Shown: in pieces, positions 1 to 4,791 of the stretch
How the letters are laid out: each line of letters begins with the position of its first letter
How positions within the stretch are numbered: the stretch's first letter is position 1
NCBI GenBank assembly: GCA_018610095.1
Contig: JAHEOB010000255.1
Span: 1-5,884 of the forward strand
DNA: 5,884 bases
Source: Halothece sp. MAG
GTDB lineage: Bacteria > Cyanobacteriota > Cyanobacteriia > Cyanobacteriales > Rubidibacteraceae
Direction: 5' to 3'
The notes under the pieces: model-generated
Seen by the model: only the letters and a program-made list of their open reading frames with translations
The model's database searches: none
Told to the model about the DNA's origin: nothing
Program-made: the position numbers and the translations under genes

Positions 1-96
1 ATTGCCACTGCTGCGCCATTGTTCTTCCTTAACCATGATCGTTAATTGGTATTTTAACCAGGAGCGCGATGTTACTGCTGGAACTGGCGAAGCCAT
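1..96 (-). CDS. Possible 5' end of a minus-strand gene running off the left edge (hypothetical)
   Basis: Reading the minus strand from an ATG at 96-94 gives 32 codons with no stop up to the window edge; the peptide begins MASPVPAVTSRSWLKYQ. The frame stays open back to 141, where a TAG at 144-142 bounds it. No Shine-Dalgarno sequence precedes the ATG, which is not unusual in cyanobacteria. The stretch is too short to recognise a family. Competing readings exist: one plus-strand frame is open from the edge to a TAG at 104-106 (ending TGEAIAV) and another to a TAA at 43-45, and either could be the tail of an upstream gene. The minus reading is preferred only because it is the longest open frame. 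If real, it would be transcribed divergently from the resolvase gene at 153. Confidence 0.25.
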   Translation of the reverse strand, partial: MASPVPAVTSRSWLKYQLTIMVKEEQWRSSGN

Positions 97-129
97 CGCA
101 GTGTAGCTAATTAAAGGATAAAATAATTC

Positions 130-156
130 ATGATCTTTTACCTAAAAATGTATTGA
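130..156 (+). other. Eight-codon leader ORF overlapping the resolvase start
   Basis: An ATG at 130-132 opens a frame reading MIFYLKMY and ends at TGA 154-156. The stop overlaps the proposed TTG start of the RusA gene (153-155) in a TTGA arrangement. A purine-rich AAAGGA at 113-118 lies 11 bases before the ATG and is the best ribosome-binding candidate in this stretch; the TTG itself has none at normal distance. This would fit translational coupling, in which ribosomes finish the mini-ORF and restart at the TTG. That is inference from spacing; the mini-ORF could be accidental. Confidence 0.3.
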
Positions 157-560
157 TTCAATTTGAGTTTATCGTAGATGGACCGCCAGTATCACAACAA
201 ACTCGCAGAAAAGAGCGTCTTAAAGAATGGAAAAGAATAGTACGACAAGAAGCTGAGCGATACTGGTTGCCAGAACAAAAAACTGCAATCGGGCTGATTA
301 TGCTACAAATTACTTATTTTTATGACATTGTTGGCATGGATGTGGATAATATTGTTAAGCCCATTCAAGATTCGCTCATTGGATTAGCCTACGTCGATGA
401 TAAGCAAGTAACTGATGTTGTGGTTAGGAAAAGAGATCTATCAGGTAACTTTAAAGTAGAACACATGACCCCGACCTTAGCAGAAGGCTTTGCTCGCGGA
501 AATGAATTCCTGCATATTCTCGTAGCTGATGCTCCCGATCAAGAGGTAATTATCTCATGA
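153..560 (+). CDS. RusA-family crossover junction endodeoxyribonuclease
   Basis: A 135-residue protein, close to the usual RusA size of about 120 residues. RusA enzymes are small dimeric, metal-dependent nucleases that cut four-way (Holliday) DNA junctions symmetrically. The family signature is visible: D63 and D65 in the segment MDVDNIVKPIQDSL, K69 in the same segment, and D82/D83 in YVDDKQV. These match the acidic triad and essential lysine known for E. coli RusA (D70, D72, D91, K76) in order and spacing. The N-terminus (FEFIVDGPPVSQQ) is the usual first beta strand and proline turn. The start is TTG at 153: the frame is open back to 111 but offers no ATG, and the only nearby ATG (148) leads straight to a stop. 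The last codon overlaps the next gene by ATGA, so the two are almost certainly co-transcribed. RusA is often phage-derived, but this longer form with a partner gene looks like a resident chromosomal version. Confidence 0.88.
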   Translation: MIQFEFIVDGPPVSQQTRRKERLKEWKRIVRQEAERYWLPEQKTAIGLIMLQITYFYDIVGMDVDNIVKPIQDSLIGLAYVDDKQVTDVVVRKRDLSGNFKVEHMTPTLAEGFARGNEFLHILVADAPDQEVIIS

Positions 561-1249
561 CAACTTCAATTGCAAATGTAGAACGAGAGGAATTACTAAA
601 AATAGCAGAGCAGTACCGCCATCAAGGGTATGAAGTTTTAATTCAGCCAAGTGTGGAAAATTTACCTGACTTTCTTAAAAACTATAACTATCGCCCTGAT
701 TTAGTGGTACGCCGAGGAAATGAAGCCGCAATTATTGAAGTCAAGTCACGTTCTTCCCTAAATTCTTCTTCAATGCAATATTTACCTCATCTCGCCCAAA
801 TTGTGGAAGAAAATCCGGGTTGGGAATTTAAATTAGTGATGAGGAATCTCGAAGAGTTTACTTATTCCTCTCAAGCTGAAAAGTCTCTGCAAGCCCCTGA
901 AATACAATCACAGCTACAAATCGCAAGAAAACTGGCAACAGAGCATCCAGCGTCCGCTCTCCTTTATTCTTGGTCTTTAACAGAAGCAACTTTAAGACTT
1001 GTTGCAGAGCATGAAGGATTAACTTTAGAAAGAGTTGATCCACCTTACTTGGTGAAACACTTAGCAACAGAGGGGGTAATTTCTCGATCTGACTATCAAC
1101 TGCTGATGAGTATTTTGTCACTGCGTAATGCTATTGCTCATGGCTTCAAAACAACTGAACTCAAACAAGAATCTGTACATAATCTCATTGAGATGACAGA
1201 GGAACTATTGGAAAGTTTGAATTCTAGTCACCAATATCAATCCCATTAA
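557..1249 (+). CDS. Putative PD-(D/E)xK (archaeal Holliday-junction-resolvase-like) nuclease with C-terminal HEPN-like domain
   Basis: A 230-residue protein in two parts. Residues about 8-100 fit a restriction-endonuclease-like fold: a helix, then YEVLIQPS, then RPDLVV (D48), then EAAIIEVKSRS (E61, K63), giving the D...ExK catalytic pattern. This arrangement resembles the REase_AHJR-like family, which should be confirmed by profile search. Residues about 115-225 are mainly helical and end in SLRNAIAHGF; R190, N191 and H195 form an R-N-x3-H motif, the catalytic signature of HEPN-superfamily RNases, in which a polar residue commonly follows the arginine. The start at 557 overlaps the resolvase stop by four bases (ATGA), with a weak AGAGG at 542-546. 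The pairing with RusA suggests a role in DNA processing, repair or defence. The nuclease half is well supported by motif; the HEPN reading is inference from one motif plus helical character. Confidence 0.75.
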   Translation: MTTSIANVEREELLKIAEQYRHQGYEVLIQPSVENLPDFLKNYNYRPDLVVRRGNEAAIIEVKSRSSLNSSSMQYLPHLAQIVEENPGWEFKLVMRNLEEFTYSSQAEKSLQAPEIQSQLQIARKLATEHPASALLYSWSLTEATLRLVAEHEGLTLERVDPPYLVKHLATEGVISRSDYQLLMSILSLRNAIAHGFKTTELKQESVHNLIEMTEELLESLNSSHQYQSH

Positions 1250-1275
1250 ATTTGAAATCTTGTGCTCGCTGTATT

Positions 1276-1306
1276 TTGTCAAGTTATCTTTCATTTACTG
1301 TATAAT
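1276..1306 (+). promoter_or_regulatory. Sigma-70-type promoter candidate
   Basis: TTGTCA at 1276-1281 and TATAAT at 1301-1306 are separated by 19 bases, slightly longer than the optimal 17. They lie in an AT-rich gap about 70 bases upstream of the ATG at 1377, so they would give a leader of about 60 bases. This implies the gene at 1377 has its own promoter rather than relying on the resolvase operon. Consensus matching by eye in AT-rich DNA gives false positives, so this is tentative. Confidence 0.4.
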
Positions 1307-1376
1307 TAACTAGATAATGGATATTATACTGTAGTTATTAGTACGATTATTAAATTATACTACATTTCTCAATCTC

Positions 1377-2138
1377 ATGACCCTTCCAAGACCATTTCGA
1401 AGAACCTGCCGTCAATTTGTGGATGGGAGCTATACCGAGGGAGGACGATGGCAGTATATGTTGCACCCGAAGTTTGCAACTGATTCCGAGCAATACGTGC
1501 GAGCTTTCCTTCTTTTGCAGAAAGACCTTCTGGAACTGTTTGATTTCGTGGAGCCTGCTGATACGAATTTACCAACGTACTCGTATCGAATGCATTCCTT
1601 GCTATTGCGAGCCTGCGTCGAAGTAGAGGCCAACTGCAAAGCAGTCCTCAAGGAAAATGGTTATTCGAAGTCAAGCAATATGAAGATGGGTGACTACAAG
1701 AAGTTGAACTTAACTCATCATCTGTCTTCATACGAAGTCAAAATTCCAAATTGGAGCGGCGTATATGGTACTCGGCAACCATTTGCGCCATGGTCTAACG
1801 GTGACTCGCTTCCTTGGTATCAAGCCTATAATAATACGAAGCATAGTCGTCACGAGGAATTTGAATCTGCGACATTTGAGCATCTGATCGATGCGACATG
1901 TGCAGTTCTCGTATTACTGTCTGCGCAATTTGAGACAAATGATTTTTCATCCCACGAGCCGCGACTAGTAGTTGAGGGCCCCCCAAATGATGGCATGGAA
2001 AGTGCAATTGGGGATTATTTTCGAGTTAAGTTTCCAAATGACTGGCCTGAGGAGATGAGGTACGATTTCGACTGGCAGGAGCTAAAGAAGGAAAATGATC
2101 CGTTCGACGAAATAGATTTTTCCGCGGTCGCACCTTAA
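1377..2138 (+). CDS. Hypothetical protein with HEPN-like YNxxKH motif
   Basis: A 253-residue soluble protein not assignable to a named family. It has no signal peptide or clear membrane span. Residues about 35-95 look like two amphipathic helices. A linker of about 55 residues leads to LPWYQAYNNTKHSR (residues 145-158), followed by a helix (residues 160-185, including LIDATCAVLVLLSAQF). Aromatic-rich segments with YNxxKHxR followed by such a helix recur in uncharacterised bacterial proteins; the pattern can be read as a HEPN RNxxxH motif in which the arginine is replaced by tyrosine (Y151, N152, H156). The C-terminal 40 residues are acidic. The first ATG is used; a second in-frame ATG at 1458 (residue 28) is an alternative, and neither has a Shine-Dalgarno sequence. 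One 60-base line (1501-1560) counts as 47% GC, higher than lines from the preceding operon. It is 127 bases downstream of that operon, with its own promoter candidate. Confidence 0.75.
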   Translation: MTLPRPFRRTCRQFVDGSYTEGGRWQYMLHPKFATDSEQYVRAFLLLQKDLLELFDFVEPADTNLPTYSYRMHSLLLRACVEVEANCKAVLKENGYSKSSNMKMGDYKKLNLTHHLSSYEVKIPNWSGVYGTRQPFAPWSNGDSLPWYQAYNNTKHSRHEEFESATFEHLIDATCAVLVLLSAQFETNDFSSHEPRLVVEGPPNDGMESAIGDYFRVKFPNDWPEEMRYDFDWQELKKENDPFDEIDFSAVAP

Positions 2139-2272
2139 TCCAATGCGGTGTAACTAGCCACTGCAACGGATGTTCCTCTGTGGAAGTTGTTGTGAAGAAT
2201 GTCCGCATCTACATTGTCAACACAGACCCATCAAAGTGGCACCACTCAGTAGCGAGTCGTTACATTCCGTAG
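2099..2272 (+). pseudogene. Coding-like remnant after the 1377-2138 gene
   Basis: One plus-strand frame, different from that of the preceding gene, is open from 2099 (after a TGA at 2096-2098) to a TAG at 2270-2272. Its last 30 codons, from a GTG at 2180, read VEVVVKNVRIYIVNTDPSKW and onward, an alternating hydrophobic pattern typical of beta strands. Its base composition is closer to that of the preceding gene than to the AT-rich DNA after 2281. No ATG or ribosome-binding site is present, so it may be the worn tail of a gene lost by deletion. Chance openness over 57 codons is quite possible. Confidence 0.2.
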
Positions 2273-2273
2273 T

Positions 2274-2281
2274 GCGATCGC
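2274..2281. repeat. HIP1 octamer
   Basis: GCGATCGC, the highly iterated palindrome of cyanobacterial genomes. It sits at the junction between the more GC-rich remnant and AT-rich DNA. Confidence 0.9.
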
Positions 2282-2335
2282 TGTGTATAATTAGTTTGGT
2301 TTAGAAAAGATAATCAAAGTTAATTTAAAGGAAAT

Positions 2336-2345
2336 CGCGATCGCG
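2336..2345. repeat. HIP1 octamer in a 10-base palindrome
   Basis: CGCGATCGCG is a perfect palindrome with the HIP1 core at 2337-2344. It lies 55 bases downstream of the previous copy. Confidence 0.9.
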
Positions 2346-2388
2346 TTGGGAAGAAAAGAGAAGCGCGATCATTAATATCTTCCATTTG

Positions 2389-2421
2389 TGGTATAGTACT
2401 CGCAATGAGTGCTGTTATACC
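2389..2421 (+). promoter_or_regulatory. Extended -10 element overlapping a hairpin, upstream of the hydrolase
   Basis: TGGTATAGT at 2389-2397 matches the extended -10 pattern TGnTATAnT; no good -35 is seen. It overlaps an inverted repeat: GGTATAGTACTC (2390-2401) pairs with 2407-2421 over 12 base pairs, including one G-T pair, with a three-base bulge (TGT, 2413-2415) and a five-base loop. The coincidence could make this an operator or a 5' mRNA hairpin for the hydrolase gene about 60-90 bases downstream. No T-run follows, so it is not a typical terminator. Confidence 0.3.
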
Positions 2422-2478
2422 GCAGTTGCTGTACAGTTAATAGTTAGCCACAGATGACAGAGTGACGATTTGGACGAG

Positions 2479-3141
2479 ATGACAGAGAGAGAAGCGGAAC
2501 TGATCATCCTCGTTCCTGGAGTGGGGCTGGGAGGGACGGAACTGTGCTTCCTTTCACGTTGGTTGCGCCGACTGGGCTACAGAACGCTAACCTTTCGGCA
2601 TTGCCCTTGGTGCGGGGAGCTCGGGACGAAAGCAGCGCAACTGAGAGAGTTGATTTCGCTGCAAACGGGAGTTGATGTGGTTCACTTTGTTGGGCACAGC
2701 TTGGGAGGCCAGATCATTCTACAGATGCTTGCAGCGCCCCTGCCTGCTCACATTGGCAGGACCGTCACGCTGGGAACACCGCACATGGGCTCTGCGGCAG
2801 CACGTCGGATCGGACGGGTGCCCTTGTTCCGGATGTTACTTGGTCGTGCCTTGACGCAGGCTTGCGCATCCGGGCCATTGCCGTTGCCCCCCGACTGCCA
2901 GCTTGGTACAATCGCGGGGAAACTCAATCTGTTCTTGGGATGGTTCCTGGGTGTTGCAAGACCGAACGATACCATCGTGGCGGAAGCGGAAGCGAAGCAC
3001 CCCGATGCCACGGACCACTTGCTTCTGATGGTATCTCACGGAAGCATACTAGTATCGCCGACAGTGGCGGTTCATGTAGCCCATTTCCTAAAGCACGGTA
3101 CATTCAGGATAGCAAGCGCTGCTGAGAGGCCATTAGCGTAA
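2479..3141 (+). CDS. Alpha/beta-hydrolase, lipase-like
   Basis: A 220-residue alpha/beta-fold hydrolase. Counting from the upstream TTG at 2470 (residue 1), the first strand ILVPG with its glycine-rich turn (residues 13-22) fits the oxyanion-hole region. GHSLGG (75-80) is the nucleophile elbow with S77. D167 in PNDTIV and H190 in VSHGSIL are in the right order for the Ser-Asp-His triad. The order and the LGTPHMGS segment (101-108) resemble triacylglycerol lipases and esterases; the substrate is unknown. There is no signal peptide, so it is probably cytoplasmic. The ATG at 2479 is preferred over the TTG at 2470. Base composition is strikingly GC-rich (63% and 60% in lines 2521-2580 and 2581-2640, against 45% and 30% in lines 241-300 and 301-360), pointing to acquisition from a higher-GC organism. 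The triad is complete, so the protein is probably active. Confidence 0.85.
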   Translation: MTEREAELIILVPGVGLGGTELCFLSRWLRRLGYRTLTFRHCPWCGELGTKAAQLRELISLQTGVDVVHFVGHSLGGQIILQMLAAPLPAHIGRTVTLGTPHMGSAAARRIGRVPLFRMLLGRALTQACASGPLPLPPDCQLGTIAGKLNLFLGWFLGVARPNDTIVAEAEAKHPDATDHLLLMVSHGSILVSPTVAVHVAHFLKHGTFRIASAAERPLA

Positions 3142-3261
3142 ACCATACGATTTTCCTAATTGATACGTCGAGACCAAAACTCCTGTAAATTCCCCTTCAA
3201 AGGTGATCGCTGTTTAATTCAATTCTATTGCATTTGAGAGCGCGATCAGGTAGGGGAGAAG

Positions 3262-3273
3262 GCGCGATCGCGC
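3262..3273. repeat. HIP1 octamer in a 12-base palindrome
   Basis: GCGCGATCGCGC is perfectly palindromic, with the octamer at 3264-3271. It lies in the 180-base gap between hydrolase and KTSC gene, after a near-copy GCGCGATC at 3240-3247. Confidence 0.9.
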
Positions 3274-3321
3274 TAAAATAATACAATAATTAAGCCATAA
3301 CTAGAATCAATTGCTAAGTTG

Positions 3322-3522
3322 ATGGATATGCAACAAGTTAATTCAGGTTTGATCCAGGCAATTGGATACGATCCGACTTCACGTAAACTACAGGTTCAGT
3401 TTAAAAGTGGTCAAACCTATGATTTTTGTGGCGTTCCTCAACATCTGTACGAGCAGTTTATGAATTCAAGTTCAAAAATAACATTTTATAATAATTACAT
3501 AAAAAATCGTTACCAATGCTAA
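3322..3522 (+). CDS. KTSC domain-containing protein
   Basis: A 66-residue single-domain protein. It matches the KTSC family, named after the C-terminal domain of some lysyl-tRNA synthetases and also found alone; its function is unknown, with RNA binding suggested for the family. Visible hallmarks are the opening VNSGLIQAIGYDPTSRKLQV, then FKSGQTYDFCGVP with the central YxY-type motif as YDF, then LYEQFMNSSSK and the closing NNYIKNRY. In relatives the serine before the last helix is usually in an A-x-S-x-G context, here SSSSK-like and slightly degenerate. ATG at 3322 is taken as the start; an adjacent in-frame TTG (3319) and ATG (3328) are alternatives that change nothing in the domain. It ends 45 bases before the SAHH-like gene, so the two could share a transcript, although a HIP1 palindrome lies between them. 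Confidence 0.85.
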   Translation: MDMQQVNSGLIQAIGYDPTSRKLQVQFKSGQTYDFCGVPQHLYEQFMNSSSKITFYNNYIKNRYQC

Positions 3523-3532
3523 AAGTGGTGAG

Positions 3533-3546
3533 AGCGCGATCGCGCT
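3533..3546. repeat. HIP1 octamer in a 14-base palindrome, upstream of the SAHH-like gene
   Basis: AGCGCGATCGCGCT is a perfect palindrome with the octamer at 3536-3543. The same 14 bases recur just after the SAHH-like gene at 4694-4707. As RNA it could form only a very tight hairpin, and no T-run follows. Confidence 0.9.
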
Positions 3547-3567
3547 GCTTGGTAGCAAATTGCTGAT

Positions 3568-4686
3568 ATGGAAGTAAGCTTTGAAAAAGAATTAGATTGG
3601 GTATCAACGCAGATGCCTTTAGTTAGGCAAGCCATCACGGGATTACCAGATTTAACAGGAAAGCGAATTGCATTTAGCATTCACTTAGATATCAAGATAG
3701 TGCCTCTACTAGAAGGGTTATTGAAACGTGGGGCACAAATTTTTTTAACTACCTGTAGTTCTAGCACAGTTCGGAATCAAGTGGTGGAGTATCTAGATAG
3801 CTGTGGGGCTGAGACAGAAGCTTGGCATGAAATGTCGTCTGAGGAGTTTGTGCTTGCCCATAACCATGCCTTGGATTGGCAACCAACTCATTTATGTGAG
3901 ATGGGGGCAGAGTTAAGTGCCATCCTGCAACAACGTCAGGAAAATCAACCACCAATTGAAGCAAGTATGGAGGGAACTGGTTCCGGGATTAACCGATTGG
4001 CAAACTTTACTCTAAATTATCCTGTTTTTAATTGGGATGAATTGCCGATTAAAGAAGGATTGCATAATCGCTATTTAGTGGGGTTGAGTACTTGGCAAGC
4101 CTTTTTTGAACGGACGCGACTCACACTTCATGGTAAGCGTGTTCTAGTAATTGGCTATGGTAATGTTGGCCGTGGGGTTGCTGATTCCGCCCGTGCTTTT
4201 GGAGGTACAGTTTCGATCGCAGAGCGCGATCCCATACGTTCTCTGGAAGCTGAATATGCCGGTTGGAAAGTAGTTACATTAGAAGATGCTATTTCTGAAG
4301 CTGATGTCGTTGTGACAGCTACCGGCAAAAAGGGAGTCTTGGATTCTCAATACTTTGGAAAACTTAAAGATGGGGTTTTTCTGATTAATGTTGGTCACTG
4401 CTGGGATGAAATTGATGTAACAGCCCTTTTAAAAAATGAACATCGAGAAGTAATTCCCTTTGTGGAGGCGATTAATTACCAAGATAAAACGATTTATCTG
4501 TTTGCAAGTGGCGCAATGGCAAATTTAACCGCTGGGTTTGGTGATAGTCTGAATGCATTTGATGTCACTTTGGCAGTGATGGCATCTGGAATTACTTATA
4601 TGGTTAAGTTTGGTTCCCAATTCTCCCCAAGAGTCCATCTGTTACCCCATGAGGCATGGGAATCTTATATTAGAAGGGTTCAGTGA
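3568..4686 (+). CDS. Divergent S-adenosylhomocysteine hydrolase-like NAD-binding protein
   Basis: A 372-residue homologue of adenosylhomocysteinase, shorter than true SAHH (about 425-470 residues). The Rossmann NAD site is intact (GYGNVGRG, 196-203), as are the following acidic strand end (E219, D221) and INVGH (273-277, the NAD-contacting histidine H301 of human SAHH). The substrate domain is altered. By hand alignment with the human enzyme, H55 and K186 are kept (H39, K162), but T57 becomes D41, D131 becomes E111, E156 becomes G136 or its neighbour, D190 becomes H166 and C195 becomes V171. The C-terminal tail that reaches the neighbouring subunit's NAD in SAHH (ending HYRY) is absent: the protein stops soon after HLLPHEAWESYIRR. 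It therefore probably binds NAD but may act on another substrate, or not as an SAHH. The ATG at 3568 has no Shine-Dalgarno sequence. The reading frame is uninterrupted, so it is a diverged paralogue, not a decayed gene. Confidence 0.85.
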   Translation: MEVSFEKELDWVSTQMPLVRQAITGLPDLTGKRIAFSIHLDIKIVPLLEGLLKRGAQIFLTTCSSSTVRNQVVEYLDSCGAETEAWHEMSSEEFVLAHNHALDWQPTHLCEMGAELSAILQQRQENQPPIEASMEGTGSGINRLANFTLNYPVFNWDELPIKEGLHNRYLVGLSTWQAFFERTRLTLHGKRVLVIGYGNVGRGVADSARAFGGTVSIAERDPIRSLEAEYAGWKVVTLEDAISEADVVVTATGKKGVLDSQYFGKLKDGVFLINVGHCWDEIDVTALLKNEHREVIPFVEAINYQDKTIYLFASGAMANLTAGFGDSLNAFDVTLAVMASGITYMVKFGSQFSPRVHLLPHEAWESYIRRVQ

Positions 4687-4691
4687 TTCTG

Positions 4692-4709
4692 GTAGCGCGA
4701 TCGCGCTAC
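4692..4709. repeat. HIP1 octamer in an 18-base palindrome, downstream of the SAHH-like gene
   Basis: GTAGCGCGATCGCGCTAC is a perfect 18-base palindrome beginning five bases after the SAHH-like stop codon, with the octamer at 4697-4704. It could form a hairpin in the transcript, but the following sequence (TTAATAG) is not a U-tract, so a terminator role is weakly supported. Confidence 0.9.
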
Positions 4710-4725
4710 TTAATAGTAAAACAAA

Positions 4726-4735
4726 CGCGATCGCG
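4726..4735. repeat. HIP1 octamer in a 10-base palindrome
   Basis: CGCGATCGCG, with the octamer at 4727-4734, only 30 bases from the previous copy and 57 bases before the Uma2 start. Confidence 0.9.
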
Positions 4736-4791
4736 AGTTCTCAATGGTGCTGGGATAAGATGATATAGTGAAGGAACCATGCCCCATCAAA

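Larger units (their letters stand above)
2139..2469. other. Long intergenic region without a convincing gene
   Basis: This stretch of about 330 bases separates the HEPN-like gene from the hydrolase. The first 130 bases are of balanced composition and hold the coding-like remnant plus a 44-codon frame (2170-2304) rich in Cys and His, for which there is no other support. From about 2281 the DNA becomes AT-rich. It carries two HIP1 octamers (2274 and 2337), a near-copy GCGCGATC at 2363-2370, a TATAAT at 2286-2291 without a good -35 element, and the hairpin/promoter candidate at 2389-2421. No tRNA, riboswitch or classical terminator was recognised. Confidence 0.6.

Noticed and set aside
69..110. 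A 13-codon frame (MLLLELAKPSQCS) preceded by AGGAG
   Set aside because: The ribosome-binding sequence is well spaced, but the peptide is too short to support and it overlaps equally plausible frames on the other strand.
858..1121. An 87-codon minus-strand frame inside the nuclease-HEPN gene
   Set aside because: It lies wholly within a gene with clear motifs; its leucine-rich composition is the expected antisense artefact.
2026..2208. A 60-codon minus-strand frame crossing the end of the 1377 gene
   Set aside because: Antisense to coding sequence for most of its length, with no recognisable protein pattern.
2748..3125. Several open frames on both strands inside the hydrolase gene
   Set aside because: GC-rich DNA has few chance stops; the hydrolase frame has the complete catalytic triad, so the others are shadows.
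4692..4735. HIP1 palindromes as a rho-independent terminator for the SAHH-like gene
   Set aside because: The stems are strong, but no run of T follows, and the same palindrome occurs upstream of the gene, where a terminator makes less sense.
2274..4735. HIP1 copies as a CRISPR array or tandem repeat
   Set aside because: Spacing is irregular (tens to more than 1000 bases) with genes in between; these are the dispersed octamers typical of cyanobacteria.
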